A stretch of 64,000 nt of DNA from the NCBI GenBank assembly GCA_916610825.1, contig OU744451.1, positions 25,654,207 to 25,718,206 on the forward strand. The letters run 5' to 3'. Shown piece after piece: positions 1-11,285 of the stretch. Made by a program: the position numbers and the translations under genes. The stretch's first letter is position 1, and the number at the start of each line of letters is the position of its first letter. This DNA is from Haliclystus octoradiatus (taxonomy: Eukaryota > Cnidaria > Staurozoa > Stauromedusae > Haliclystidae). Under the pieces are notes generated by a model. That model searched no databases and was not told where the DNA came from. It worked only from the letters and a program-made list of their open reading frames with translations.

Positions 1-732
1 ACAAAAGAATAGAATGGATATAAAATCACCTTTCACAGCAACCACCTGTAAAGAGTGGCCATTCAAGAAGTAACATGAAGACATTCTATTAAATCCCCCC
101 TGTAGAAAAAGGCCACCTATCTATAGTGGACAATTTAACTGGATCTCAAAGTTGGCTGTTGTGAGCCTATACAGGTTTCTATGTAGACCAATGAGTCCCC
201 CGTTGATAGGTTAGTTTTAAAGTAGCCTAACTAGATTGTTGAGAAAATGTATTTTTAGCGATTCAAAACAGAACACCAAGCCAAAGAGGTCAAAATTAAC
301 AGAGGCAACTAACAGTTGATAAATTTGATTTTCAGAAATAAGTTACGTAAACAATAATGAAAGTTTCAATTATGTTGATGTGTTTTTGAATGGCAAGACA
401 CCAGGTGAAATATGATATCAAAAGTAAGAGCGATAAAATATTGATCAAAAATGTTATTCATGCGTGTGAAAATGAGAAAATGAAATTTATTTGTTGCCAC
501 AACTGGTAAATCACAGCAGAAAGAATTGTTTTCTATTGATGCAAAGAACAGAAAGCAAAATCTAAAGAAGGAAGGCTGTCATACCAATATCGTGATGATA
601 CTGATTTGATGATAGGCTATGTACTTCAAAGCTGTCGACCTACAACTGACGGTGAAAACTGCTCTGGACATACATACATACATTGGCTTTGACATTTATA
701 GTCATAGAATAATAGAATAACAACACCCTTAC
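1..732. other. Downstream part of the C5orf22 locus; no exon located
   Basis: The C-terminal exons of the minus-strand C5orf22 gene should lie here or beyond the left edge. I found no stretch with the expected conserved residues and splice sites, so they are most likely off-window. Around positions 85-180 there is a degraded copy of the short repeat whose ends read CCTGTATATAAC, which is common elsewhere in the window. Nothing else is supportable. Confidence 0.5.
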
Positions 733-3700
733 CAGATCCAAGGGCTTGTTGCCAGATGATTCTTCATTCTTCTTTGACGATAAAAACGCTTCAAAACACG
801 GAAATGTGTCCAAGACATCTTTATGATCAGTATCAACATTATCATTGAAATTAATAATTTCTCTTTCAGCAAATCGTTTGATAATTGTTTCAAAGGAATT
901 CATCTTTTTAGTGTAAACAATCATACTGTTTTGGATGCTCTGAAGTTGGGAAAAAACAAAATATAATTAAGTCTACAAGGCCCATATGATATACCGGCAG
1001 GGGTCTACTAAATATATTTGTGCCTGCGACCAAATCAATTTCTTTCAAAGTGCCTGCGACCAAATCAATTTCTTTCAAAGTGCCTGCGACCAAATCACTC
1101 CCTTTCAAAGTGCCTGCAGGTTGTTTTGGTTACTGACTTATGAAAGGGCATTATTTTACTGAGAATAAGACTGATTGAAGCATGCTTAGAATTCATAACA
1201 GTTATTAATCCAGAAAAGTCTGCAGTTAGTCACTCCAAATGCAGAAACATGTACAATATTGATAGTTGTACCTGCAGTAATTCTATTGTTCTCAGAATGG
1301 GCCTGCGTTCTGCGGTTCCAGCGGTCCACATTTATTGAGCCCTGTATACTGTACTGGTACTAATATTAAAAAGGCAACTTATAAAACAGATAAAACAGTT
1401 CAGGAGTTCATGAACAGTTCAGGAACCCTGACAGACAGTTCATGAACAGTTAAGGAACATTTGGGGCCATTTAACGTTCATGAACTGTTCATGGACTGTT
1501 CATGAACTCCTGAACTGTTTTCGGAGGAGTGTGCTTGATATTTTGATCGCGTGATCGCGCTTGGTGAATTGATAGACTTACAGGAATACGAAATAAGACA
1601 GTTGATGTAAGTCTATGGTTCAATTAATATCTTAAATTATACCTCAGAAATCAGATGAAATAGGCCTACTCTCAGCTTTCATTGGAAGATAGACTTGATT
1701 TTCCAATACTAGCATATATTCTTCTACATCCACAATCAAATGATAATTGGTAGACTATAGGCTACGCATGAGAAAGGCGGAGGGAGGAGGATTAGCTCAG
1801 ATGGCAGAGCAACCGAACTTCAGATCGGATCAAATCTGATCACTGATCGATTGTGGTTCAAATCCCCCTTAGAAGGTCAACTCAGCCTTGACTTTATCTG
1901 AAACATCAAATGAGTATCATCTGGGGATGGCGGATGGAATGGTCCAGAGGGAATCGCATTGTGAGTAGCTGCGGCGCATCGTTGCGCATTGACAATCAAG
2001 ACCTATCTGCCATGAAATCTGTTGAAATTGATCTGCAGTGTCGCGGCTGAGATGAACAAAGAGCGTTTAAAATCATCGCTCTCAGCAAAAAAAGCCACTC
2101 ATCTAGAAATGGAGGAGTGGTACGGGTGCCTTCGGTAGGGCGGAACCGTCTACATTACTTACTTTATGAGAAAGGCAGTGATCTTGCCTTGAGAATAAGA
2201 CAGAATTAGAAATAAAGATCATTTGCATAAAGGCAATGCAATAGCTTCCAACAAACATTTAGAAATAGTTGTTTGATCTAAATAATTAGAATTATAGGGC
2301 CTATATATCTTACCTTGTAGCATTTATAATCAGGTTTTTCAAATGAATAAATTCTCTGGAGAAAACTTATTTCATCCTACAAAATAATCAAAAAATTAAT
2401 TAAAGTAAGTATATATTTGTCACAAAAATAGTTTGACTGGTAAATACAGAGAACGCTAACATTTGCATATAGAATAATACCGGTAGACATATATTATGCA
2501 AAATTATGGTTAAATAATATATAAATTATATGTTCTGTATGTCATGTATGCTGAAGCAATAATTTTAAAAATGCAACAGTTTCAATTTATAATAAGGATT
2601 TGAAAAAAAGGTGTTCAATCAAAAAAATCATTATGGTGACAATGATGATGAAGTAGGCTTACTCTAATTTAAAGAAATGTTTCAACTTTGGTGCAGATTG
2701 GTAGTAAACAATGTCAATGCAGTTAGAACCACAATGATAATAGGCCTACATTACATTTTCAGTTACAGTGAAACCTGTATATAACAGCCAGCTACGAGAG
2801 GTAGATAAATTGATCATTATAGACAGGTGGCCCTTATATACAGGTTGGACTCAATAGAAAATACTAATTTAGACATTGCAACAATGACCACTATAGACAG
2901 GTGGTCACTGTATAGAGGTGACCGTTATAACAGGTTTGACTGTAATACGATCTGTGATATAATGACAACTATTAAATGACATAAGGATAGGCCTAATTAT
3001 TCTAGGTTATTCTATATTAATATTATTTACTTCTGAAAACACTTTTCTAAATGGATTCAAAGTAGAAAAGTAGTCTAGATCAATATCAAGGATATAAGAC
3101 GTATTTTTATCAATATATTTCATGATTAGTTCAGCAGTATCATGAGATGCATCTTTCGAGCAGAAAACAACCAACTTGAATTCTTTCTTTTGAGATAGAT
3201 ATTCTTCACTTTCATACATGCATTCTTCAATGAAATAGTCACACAAAAGTGTGGTCCTAGAACGACACAATACAATGAAACTGTAGCTTAGGCCTTATGA
3301 TTAATATTAGACCAACTAATACTAAGTATTGGGGCTTAGTAGACCTAGGCCTAGTAGCCTAAAGCCTACTTTAATATCATCTAGATTAGTAAACTTACTA
3401 TAAATGCAATGGCTTGATCAGAGTAGCCTATTTATTTTGAATCATGACAGCAGCTGTACAGACTTCACATAAGAGTAGGCCCAATGAATCAGGTAACTCT
3501 ACAAAGGAGCACAACTTCAGGGATCCTGTCCGGCTTATTATTATTATTTTCTGAGGTTAACATCCAAAAACGACAACGACAACTGGTAATCCTGTGTAGT
3601 GTAGGCCTAATTATTCAATAGGTCAAGCCAAATTTTTGCTTCTAGGCCTAGAATACTGCACAAACTGGATAGATAGGCCTACAACATTGTCATACAAATC

Positions 3701-4513
3701 CTTTTAGCAAAAGTGAATTATATTCATTAGTTCTGTTAGAAAACTTCTGCCGCAAATTGTTAAGGTATGTTGACATTCCTTATTCATCTTACTGCAATGG
3801 CATGTAACATGTTTTGACAGCTTCTTTAACTCCTCGTACATGTAGGGATATGGAATATATGTCATAGGACATCGGATTAAATGCTTTACTGTACGCCTAT
3901 TGCAGACAAATGTTTGATACAGGTTATGCATAGTTGCGATGAATTCTGAAATCTGAGTTTCGCGCAAGGAGCCTACGCACTTATTTTCAGACAGGTTTAT
4001 TATCGACCAGCAAATAAGGTATTCCCGCGCAGTCCAATTGAGCAAACAAAACATACAATTTATCGATCAGGTATTATACCTCATGAGTCCATCTTTATTT
4101 AGCCCAACAAATCCTTCATAAATTCCACTTGGAATTTGATCTGCCCATATTGGTTTCCACCATAAAATCTGATTGACATGACTAGCAAACACTAATGGTA
4201 ACATCCATTCACAGATATCAACAACCTCGTATAGCTCTTTAGGTTTGAAACAGAAATCTCCTTCCACGTCTATTGGAAAACAAAGATCTGGATGAGAGTC
4301 AAGATGAAGGATAGTGATCTCTTTAAATGGTAAATATCTGCGAGCAATTTGACGATGTATCAAAGAGAGAGCGTCATTATGATATTCAACAATAAAGGCT
4401 TTCAGACTTTGAGGTGGTGATAATTTCTGTTTCTTTGCAGCCAATAACATCTCTTTTCCATCATTATTCATGTTCATTAAAGCACCGAACTGCTGAACAC
4501 TGTTCCGCAGCAT
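733..4513 (-). CDS. C5orf22: C5orf22 / UPF0489 family protein (3' end missing)
   Basis: This is a UPF0489 (C5orf22) homologue of unknown biochemical function. Exons on the minus strand are 4513-4080, 3256-3031, 2376-2314 and 939-733. They give 310 residues, and phases join cleanly (434, 226, 63 and 207 nt). Family marks are EYHNDAL near the N-terminus, ILHLDSHPDL about 70 residues in, and ILDIDLDYFS with NPFRKVF in the second exon, followed by FLQRIYSFEKPDY. The human protein is about 440 residues, so roughly the last quarter lies beyond the left edge. An in-frame TAA lies just upstream of ATG 4513, which supports that start. The gene is head-to-head with the Aurora gene. Its introns carry a SINE, a pogo-like MITE and a 30-bp minisatellite. 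Family assignment is firm; function is unknown. Confidence 0.9.
1021..1117. repeat. 30-bp minisatellite, about 3.2 copies
   Basis: Three consecutive 30-bp units begin at 1021, 1051 and 1081, each starting TGCCTGCGACCAAATCA, followed by the first bases of a fourth. The first two are identical and the third has a few changes. The array lies in a C5orf22 intron, just upstream (in gene direction) of the exon at 939-733. Confidence 0.9.
1393..1520. repeat. Foldback element built on GTTCATGAAC
   Basis: The ends are inverted repeats: AAACAGTTCAGGAGTTCATG on the left and its complement ending CTCCTGAACTGTTT on the right. The interior repeats the palindrome GTTCATGAAC several times. Related copies lie in the introns of the second SLC6 gene. 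No coding capacity is seen; it is probably a non-autonomous foldback or MITE-like repeat. Confidence 0.75.
1779..2165 (+). mobile_element. tRNA-derived SINE (family A), full length
   Basis: The head is tRNA-like, with a box A (TAGCTCAGATGGCAGAGC) near 1794 and a box B-like GGTTCAAATCC near 1855. A body of about 290 bp follows, which recurs at 42470-42834 (minus) and in part at 35655-35790. The element is flanked by an exact 11-bp direct repeat, ATGAGAAAGGC, at 1768-1778 and 2166-2176. This is the target duplication expected of LINE-mobilised insertion. It lies in a C5orf22 intron. The box A/box B reading and the target duplication are seen directly; the retrotransposition mechanism is inferred from SINE biology. 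Confidence 0.88.
2766..2942. mobile_element. pogo/Tc1-like MITE, TA-flanked
   Basis: Terminal inverted repeats read CAGTGAAACCTGTATATAAC on the left and the complement of CAGTCAAACCTGTTATAAC on the right. The element is flanked by TA on both sides, as for Tc1/mariner/pogo insertions. There is no transposase. It is the longest well-preserved copy of a family found at least eight times in this window. Confidence 0.82.
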
Positions 4514-5185
4514 TCGTGGAAATTAAGTAAATATTATTTCAAAAAGTCTTTAAGTTAACATGATGATAATTGAGGATGAATTTCATGCTTCAGTTCTTTT
4601 GTCTAGGTCCAACTCCAACTGAGCTCCAAGGACAATAATGTCAAAGCTTCGAATCAAAACTGCGAATTCGAGCATACGGCATACCAAATTCCAAAAACTA
4701 CCACAGGATTAACTTGTCGTTGAACTCTCACTTATATTTAGTTTAATCACTAATCGTATTTAATTAAAATAAAAATAAAAACTATTTAAATAATAAGGTT
4801 CTTCCAAATTTAATCTATGAATGAATATGATACATTCTGACGGGTTTTGAATATTTTTAACGCCCTGTCCTATTTGCCTCTTCTCGAAATGTTGTTTGCC
4901 TCTTATTGAGTTTATTGTTATTGAAATTCGAATGAACCAATCGAATGCTTGATCTACAATGCAGCGCGAAACTTCAAATCCATTGATAATATTCGTTCGT
5001 TGATACTTCAGAGTACAGACATTTGTTTCGCCACAATCCATGGAATTTCTTTTTCCAACTTAACTGTTTATCTTGAACATTTTTATATCTACTATTACGT
5101 TGAAATTATTGGTTATTATTTGAAAAGACATCTTAATATTATTAAAGGTTTCTATTTGGTCGATCGCCAAGTTTAGTTCGCTAAA
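4514..5185. promoter_or_regulatory. Shared upstream region between C5orf22 and Aurora
   Basis: The divergent start codons at 4513 (minus) and 5186 (plus) are 672 bp apart with no gene between them, so the promoters of both genes probably lie here. I do not see a convincing TATA box or recognised operator. Short open frames in the interval lack family resemblance and are treated as chance. Confidence 0.6.
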
Positions 5186-8100
5186 ATGATCAAACAGGTG
5201 GTTGGAGTATTCGACAAGGAAAATACAAACAGTTACGAAGTAAGAATTCTATTATTACACTATATCCTAATTCATACTCTTTATATGGTTGATGTATTAT
5301 ATATTTCTATGTCTTATGCTTTTAAGAAACCTCTTTCAAGTCCTAAAAAGCCTCGTAAAGATGGAGAACCTTCGAAAGGAGCATTGTTTCAAAGACCGGT
5401 GAGAAGAGAATAAAATAATAGAAGTTTTTGATCGAACTTTAAATTACTAAAGAACCAAATCATATGAAATCTATTAAAATATTGGATTAAACAGAAGAGC
5501 AATTTTAAATAGAAAACTGTTCATTCTATCACACTTTATAGTCTACTTTACAAACCGCGCTAAAACGAGCGGACCTAAAATGAGCGGCTAGAGCATGGCG
5601 TCACCTTTATTGCCGCAAAATACGCAAATATCTTCTTGTTTTGTTGTTGTTAGGTGTAGCAATAACACATGAACTTACTGTAGGCTACCTACTTTCAATG
5701 AAGTTGGACAGTTTTTTATTTGTTGTCTTTTCTTCTAGCAAAATGAGAACCAATCTAACGCAGTAATGAAACCAGTGAGAATGAACAAAAATCCAATCCA
5801 ATCACAAGGCAGTTCTTCGTGTAGCACAAAAGATGGCACCAATAAACCAAGCACATCTCAAGAAAATTCCACCGAGAATAATCAGCCACCCGGTGGGGAA
5901 AAGTAAGAATCAATAGGCCTAGGCCTGCATGCCTAAAATAAGCTGTTCAAGTGAAATATATCAACTGCTGACAACCTAGATAGACATGGAGGCCAGACTG
6001 ACAAGTTTGTTGTGCGCGCCTGAGATATCCTACAGACTTTCCTACATAGGATTTCAACTAAACTTGATTGAATCTCAGGCGCGCAAATTGCAATATTTTC
6101 AATCTGCTGGCATGGAGGTACTTTAGCAAAGCTCTTAGTTCATCAAACACATCATCTAAAATTTTATGTGCGAGGCAATCAACTGCATAATTCAAAATCT
6201 GATTTTCTCAATTTCATATGAAACCACCCCTATGCCACTTTGTTTGTAATTCAAAACATTTCCGGGGGCTCTCCTCTCTTTTGACTGAACATCAAATTTC
6301 GTATGCGTGAGAATTTTGTTATAATCAAATGAGACTGTAATTAGACTCAAACTAGCTGTGTAATGCATGTATCAACGGCTTTCCGGGGGGGTGACCCCCG
6401 AGCTACCAGGGAGATTAGTTGAGTTTTGTAGAAAAATAGATGACCTTGGGGGAAGGGGTTTGTCTTCTTTTGCAAATTTTGTTTATACCCCCGGGGAAAA
6501 CCCCTGGGCAATGTAATTTATGGTCATCAGTTATTTGTAAAAAATATCGCAGCCAGAATTATTGTTTTGTCATATTCACTGGCAATACGCTTTGTGCAGA
6601 TATTTTCACATTCCTCAATTTTAAACATTAGAAATTTAGATTAATTTTTATAATCAAAATAATGTTACTTATTAATTTTATAAAATCCCATAATTAATGT
6701 TGCCCCTCACCCAAGGGGATTATATTAGCTTGGTGAGACCAATTTTGCAAATCCCCGGGGGTCACCCCTCCCCCAGGAAAGCTGCTGATACTTGCATAAA
6801 TGAACTCCCAAAGGCAATATCTCGTATTCCTCTACCTATATCAACAACCTGTTTCAATCATAGAAAGAAGTGGTCATTAGATGATTTTGAAATTGGACGT
6901 CCGCTTGGAAGAGGTGAAGTAGCATTATTATTTAAAATCCATTTTAGTTTAGTTTGCTATCTTTTCGACTTTCATTCTAGCCTACTTAACCTACTCTAAG
7001 AGAGTTTATTAAATTTCAAATTTTGCCTATATTTTTTATTAGGTAAATTTGGTAGTGTTTATCTTGCAAGAGAAAAGAAATCAAAATTCATAGTAGCTTT
7101 AAAGGTAATAAATATAAAGTTTATAATTTGATTATTTAATAAGATACCTCCAAGGTAGATCAGACACTAATGTGACTGCTACTATTCAAATACAATATTA
7201 ATATGGATGTAAGTTCTTAAATATAGCCTACTGTAGCCTACTATGTTGTCCGATCCCTCCTGTGATGTAATGTGAAGTCTACTGAGAACCTGTGTCACAT
7301 CAACGTTCAACCATGCACGGTTTTACAATGGGCAAAGAGACATTGACGTTATTGCAGCTATGCCAATTACAGTCACTAAACATATTGGATGTATAAAAGT
7401 GATTATTAACGTTTGTATGCTGCTCTTAGGTCCTATTCAAATCTCAGCTACAACAGGCCAATGTTGAACATCAATTGCGAAGAGAAATTGAAATTCAATC
7501 ACATCTAAGGTAGACTTTGGAACTCAAATTATTTGCAAGCTATGAGATTTGAAAATACCTGCAAACAGTATTAAATCTCATAGTGTTGTTGAACTGCATT
7601 GTTTTATTTTATATGGAGCACTGCCTCACTCTTATTTTTCTTATCTAGGCATAACCACATCTTAAGATTATATGGATATTTCTACGACAGTCGAAGGGTA
7701 TTCCTAATATTAGAATTTGCACCCCGCGGTGAACTTTACAAAGAATTAACGAAAAATACAAAATTCGATGAATGTAGAACAGCAAAAGTATGCCTTGGTT
7801 TTATTACCTCCTAAAAATAGATGGAATATAATTTATTATATCTGATTGCAAGTTTGTTCATGTGTAAACTATTCTTTGTCTTTGATTGCATGCAGTATAT
7901 AGGTCAGCTAGCAGACGCACTGCAATATTGCCATTCAAAGAAAGTCATTCATCGTGATATAAAACCAGAAAATTTGCTTCTAGGAATGAACGTATGTTAA
8001 TGTTTGATAATAATTAATAAATTCACCTGTTATCTAGAATTAATCTGGTGTGCTTGGTGTTGATTTCTGGGTGTAAATTGTTGATTTTCTTGAACAGGGA

Positions 8101-10480
8101 GAACTGAAGATTTCTGATTTTGGCTGGTCTGTTCATGCACCATCGTCAAGGTAATTAGTCTACTCAGTACTCACACACATCAATTACACGCTTTATGCTG
8201 ACCAAAGGACTTTAGTAATAGCCTCCAACCACATGCTAACAGAATGGAAGATATGGTGAAGTTAATTCAAACGATAAAATGAACATTGAGGGCTTGACAG
8301 CATAACCAGCAACTTTGTCAAGATGTAATTGCACAGATTGATCTTTTTGAAATTTCGTTACATAACTGACAAATTACCTGTTCAGTATCAGACAATACAG
8401 CTGTTGGTTTGATTTAGGAAGTTTATTGATCAAAATTGAGCCAGCAAGAAGTAATTTTAATTATTTTAGCATTAATAAAGAACATTAATTTTGACGCACC
8501 TGTTATCAGTCTAATTGTAATGGATTACGCAACTTTATCTCCACAAAGTAAAAAAGTCAGATATAGCGCATATAAATGCAAAAAAATTCATACATCAATC
8601 AAATGCGATTAGTTTCCCATTTGTCGTTGATGCTAAAACGCGTCGTTCCATGTCTCCCCGTCTGGCTTCCCAGCAAAAAATGAGGCTGCACTCCACATCA
8701 ACAGGAATGTATACACATTTTTTATATAAAATGATTAATTTAGTTAACAAGTTAATTGATTCAAAATAGAAGCCGCAAAATGTATGACAATCATCTAAAG
8801 CTGGTAAACCAAATTTTTTGATAATTAGTTATTGTTGATCATTGAAATTTAGGGAAACAACATGAAATGAAGTGATATACAGCATATTAGAAGATAATTT
8901 ACATCTGTAATCAGAAACGCTCTTGTCCCATGTCTCCCTAGGTCCAAGTCTCCCCGGTCTCCCCTACTGCTCAATTGTTTCATGTGACTTCAAGGCTGCA
9001 GCTAATTCGGTATTTCTGATCCGAGAAATACTTTCTCAACTTATTTCAGTAAAAGGATGCTCTAGTCCTTATACAAGTGGCTCTCAGTTCATGTAGAAGC
9101 TCTCATCTTAAGCCTGGTTCTCAATTTCTCATTTACAATCAAGAAGCACTGGTGGCCATGGTAATAAACATGTTTGATATTTGGGAGAAGGCTGGCAATT
9201 GCAGTCAGTGCTTCCCGATTCTAAATAGAAGTCACGCTTTATATGCTATCGCCATGCTGGCTTTTTCTGGTGGCTACTATTAAAGTTTATTGATTGGAGG
9301 ATATAGAACATTTTCTGTATGTAATGGAACAAACTCCCAATATCCAAGTTATACACTTTTAAATAATCAAATCTTTTATTTTTAGGCGCTCGACGCTTTG
9401 TGGTACCCTTGACTACTTGCCACCTGAGATGATTGAGGGACAACCTCATGACGAAAAGGTTTGTCTTTGCTAATCCAGATTTGATAATTTATGTATGGTA
9501 ACAATAAAACCTGACATATTGACAACATGTCTATTTGTCTATAGTGGTCGCTTCAGCAATGCCCCAAATGATAATATAAAACCTGTACGTAAATATTGCA
9601 TTTCTATAGTAGCTAATCTATACACATGTTTTGATTGGATGATGCAATTGCAATCCATGTTTGATGCGGTAGTTAAACGTTCTATGATGTTCGTATCCGT
9701 GCGCCACTCTTACATTGACAAGAATGTTTATTGACACTGAGAGCAACTATATCTGCTTGGCAAAAAATTGTAGGCTTATCCTAGATTGGATTTATTAATT
9801 ATAGAAAGGTCTTTACTTGGCCATCTGCGAAAATTGATCTATGAATTGTTTGTTTACTGTAGGTTGACTTATGGAGTTTAGGTGTACTGTGCTACGAATT
9901 CCTTTGCGGAAAACCACCATTTGAAACAGAAAGCAACGACGACACCTATCGCAAAATTTGTAGAGTAAGTGATATAGAACAATGTTGTCGTCCATCCATG
10001 GTGTATGTTTATTGTATTGTAAAATTCATCACAAATGTTCTCTTTTTCTTTCAAGGTTCAATTTAGATTCCCATCCCATGTTTCAACCATGGCCAAAGAC
10101 CTTATTATCAAAGTAAGACACTATTCCATCACAGTTTCACATTTGATTATGGTTTCCCTTGGGGGTTGAGGAACAAAATTCTTCTGCCAGACAGGGTCCG
10201 ACAAAAGGTTTGACTTTAATCCTAGAATCCTAGAGGCATTTCATTCTGAATTTCTTTGTTGAAATTTGAACCAATATAAAATAAAAATATGAGCTGACTC
10301 AAACCGTACCCTATCTACCTTTCATGCTGGTAGAACTATTTGGTGGTTTATTTATTTTATTTTTTCACTTTTCTTTTGCAGCTGTTGCAACATAGACCAG
10401 AGAAACGAATGCCGCTTGGAGATGTATTAAAGCATCCATGGATTGTTTCAAAAGGAGTAACGCCAACAACAACAACATAA
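5186..10480 (+). CDS. AURKA: Aurora kinase (Aurora A-like), complete, 13 exons
   Basis: A mitotic serine/threonine kinase of 395 residues. Exons are 5186-5239, 5327-5398, 5739-5902, 6777-6913, 7043-7104, 7430-7509, 7649-7787, 7896-7991, 8098-8150, 9386-9458, 9863-9964, 10056-10112 and 10382-10480, and all phases agree. The first 130 residues are a variable polar tail. The kinase domain then carries the glycine loop (141-148), Lys163 in VALK, Glu182, HRD Asp257, DFG 275-277, and the activation loop RRSTLCGT with Thr289. Numbering is one above human Aurora A throughout this core. Gly199 matches human Aurora A Gly198, the position tied to TPX2 binding where Aurora B has Asn. This argues for A-type behaviour, although many invertebrates have a single Aurora doing both jobs. 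The 3' splice site of exon 4 lies in an inverted repeat (see findings). Confidence 0.96.
6013..6084. repeat. Short hairpin in Aurora intron 3
   Basis: GCGCGCCTGAGAT near 6013 is matched by its complement ATCTCAGGCGCGC near 6072, giving a stem of about 13 bp with a 46-base loop. It may be the core of a small MITE. No further evidence. Confidence 0.5.
6361..6802. repeat. Inverted repeat enclosing the Aurora exon 4 acceptor
   Basis: The complement of 6361-6400 aligns with about 6757-6802 over roughly 44 positions with a handful of mismatches. Shared blocks are CGGGGGTCACCCC, GGAAAGC and TGATAC.TGCAT. The right arm includes the pyrimidine tract and AG of the exon 4 acceptor (AG at 6775-6776) and the first two dozen coding bases of exon 4. 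The left arm lacks the AG. About 355 bp separate the arms, with further short C/G-rich inverted segments between them. Confidence 0.75.
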
Positions 10481-11285
10481 AAATTTATATTGTTTATTTT
10501 TCAATAGTTCAAATACCATAATGAGATTGTAATTAATCATTGTGATATTATTTCGTACAATAGATGATCTGTATATATATATAATTATATATATCATTAA
10601 TTGATTTGGGATTTCAGAACTTCACAAAGTATTCAATTAGAATTTAGTTATACAATTACAACTATGTTATGGTATAAACTTTTTTTTGCTTTGTGTATCT
10701 GTGATAATTGTGTAAATATATTTTTTCGGAAAGTAAAATGTTGAGTTATTTGTTTCTTGTTGTATCCTAATGACATCTATGGGGCATAAGGCTGTTAAAA
10801 GTCGATGCACTATAATAAATATGGTAGAATTCTGTAGAGGCTAGGTAGTAGGTAACACAATTTAAAACAAGCTCTCGGGAAGTTTTGATTTTACTAAAAC
10901 AAAAAATATCCAATCAACTACAGTAGTAAAAGATAATCAAATCAGCTAACAACATAATAAATACAATATTAATTATTAACTAAATTAAAAATTATAAATA
11001 GCTATGATAATAAAATGATAGCATAGGAAACAAAGTTGAAATCCTTGACGCTCATTGCTATGACTTCTAAATGATTAAACGGAAAGGTTTTGTTCCAAAC
11101 CAACATCGATCATCGAACACTTCTATAGATCTCTCTCTTTATTATATATGTGGGTGCATCGAAGGTTACGCTCAATATATTGAATGCTTTAAAACCTATT
11201 ACTATAAATTAGATGATTAAATTCTGCACTTGAATTTTCCTATCTCATGTGATATCTGTTTTAATTGCGAAGGAAAGATAGTAAA
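10481..11285. other. Convergent intergenic region, Aurora to CCDC102
   Basis: This stretch lies between the stop codons of two convergent genes and holds their 3' untranslated regions. It is AT-rich, and AATAAA-type signals are present (for example near 10816). No gene, tRNA or obvious transposon is seen. Confidence 0.6.

Noticed and set aside
3704-4054. A 116-codon minus-strand frame within the C5orf22 locus
   Set aside because: The flanking exons (4080 and 3256) join in phase and give the expected family sequence without it, and it shows no resemblance to C5orf22.
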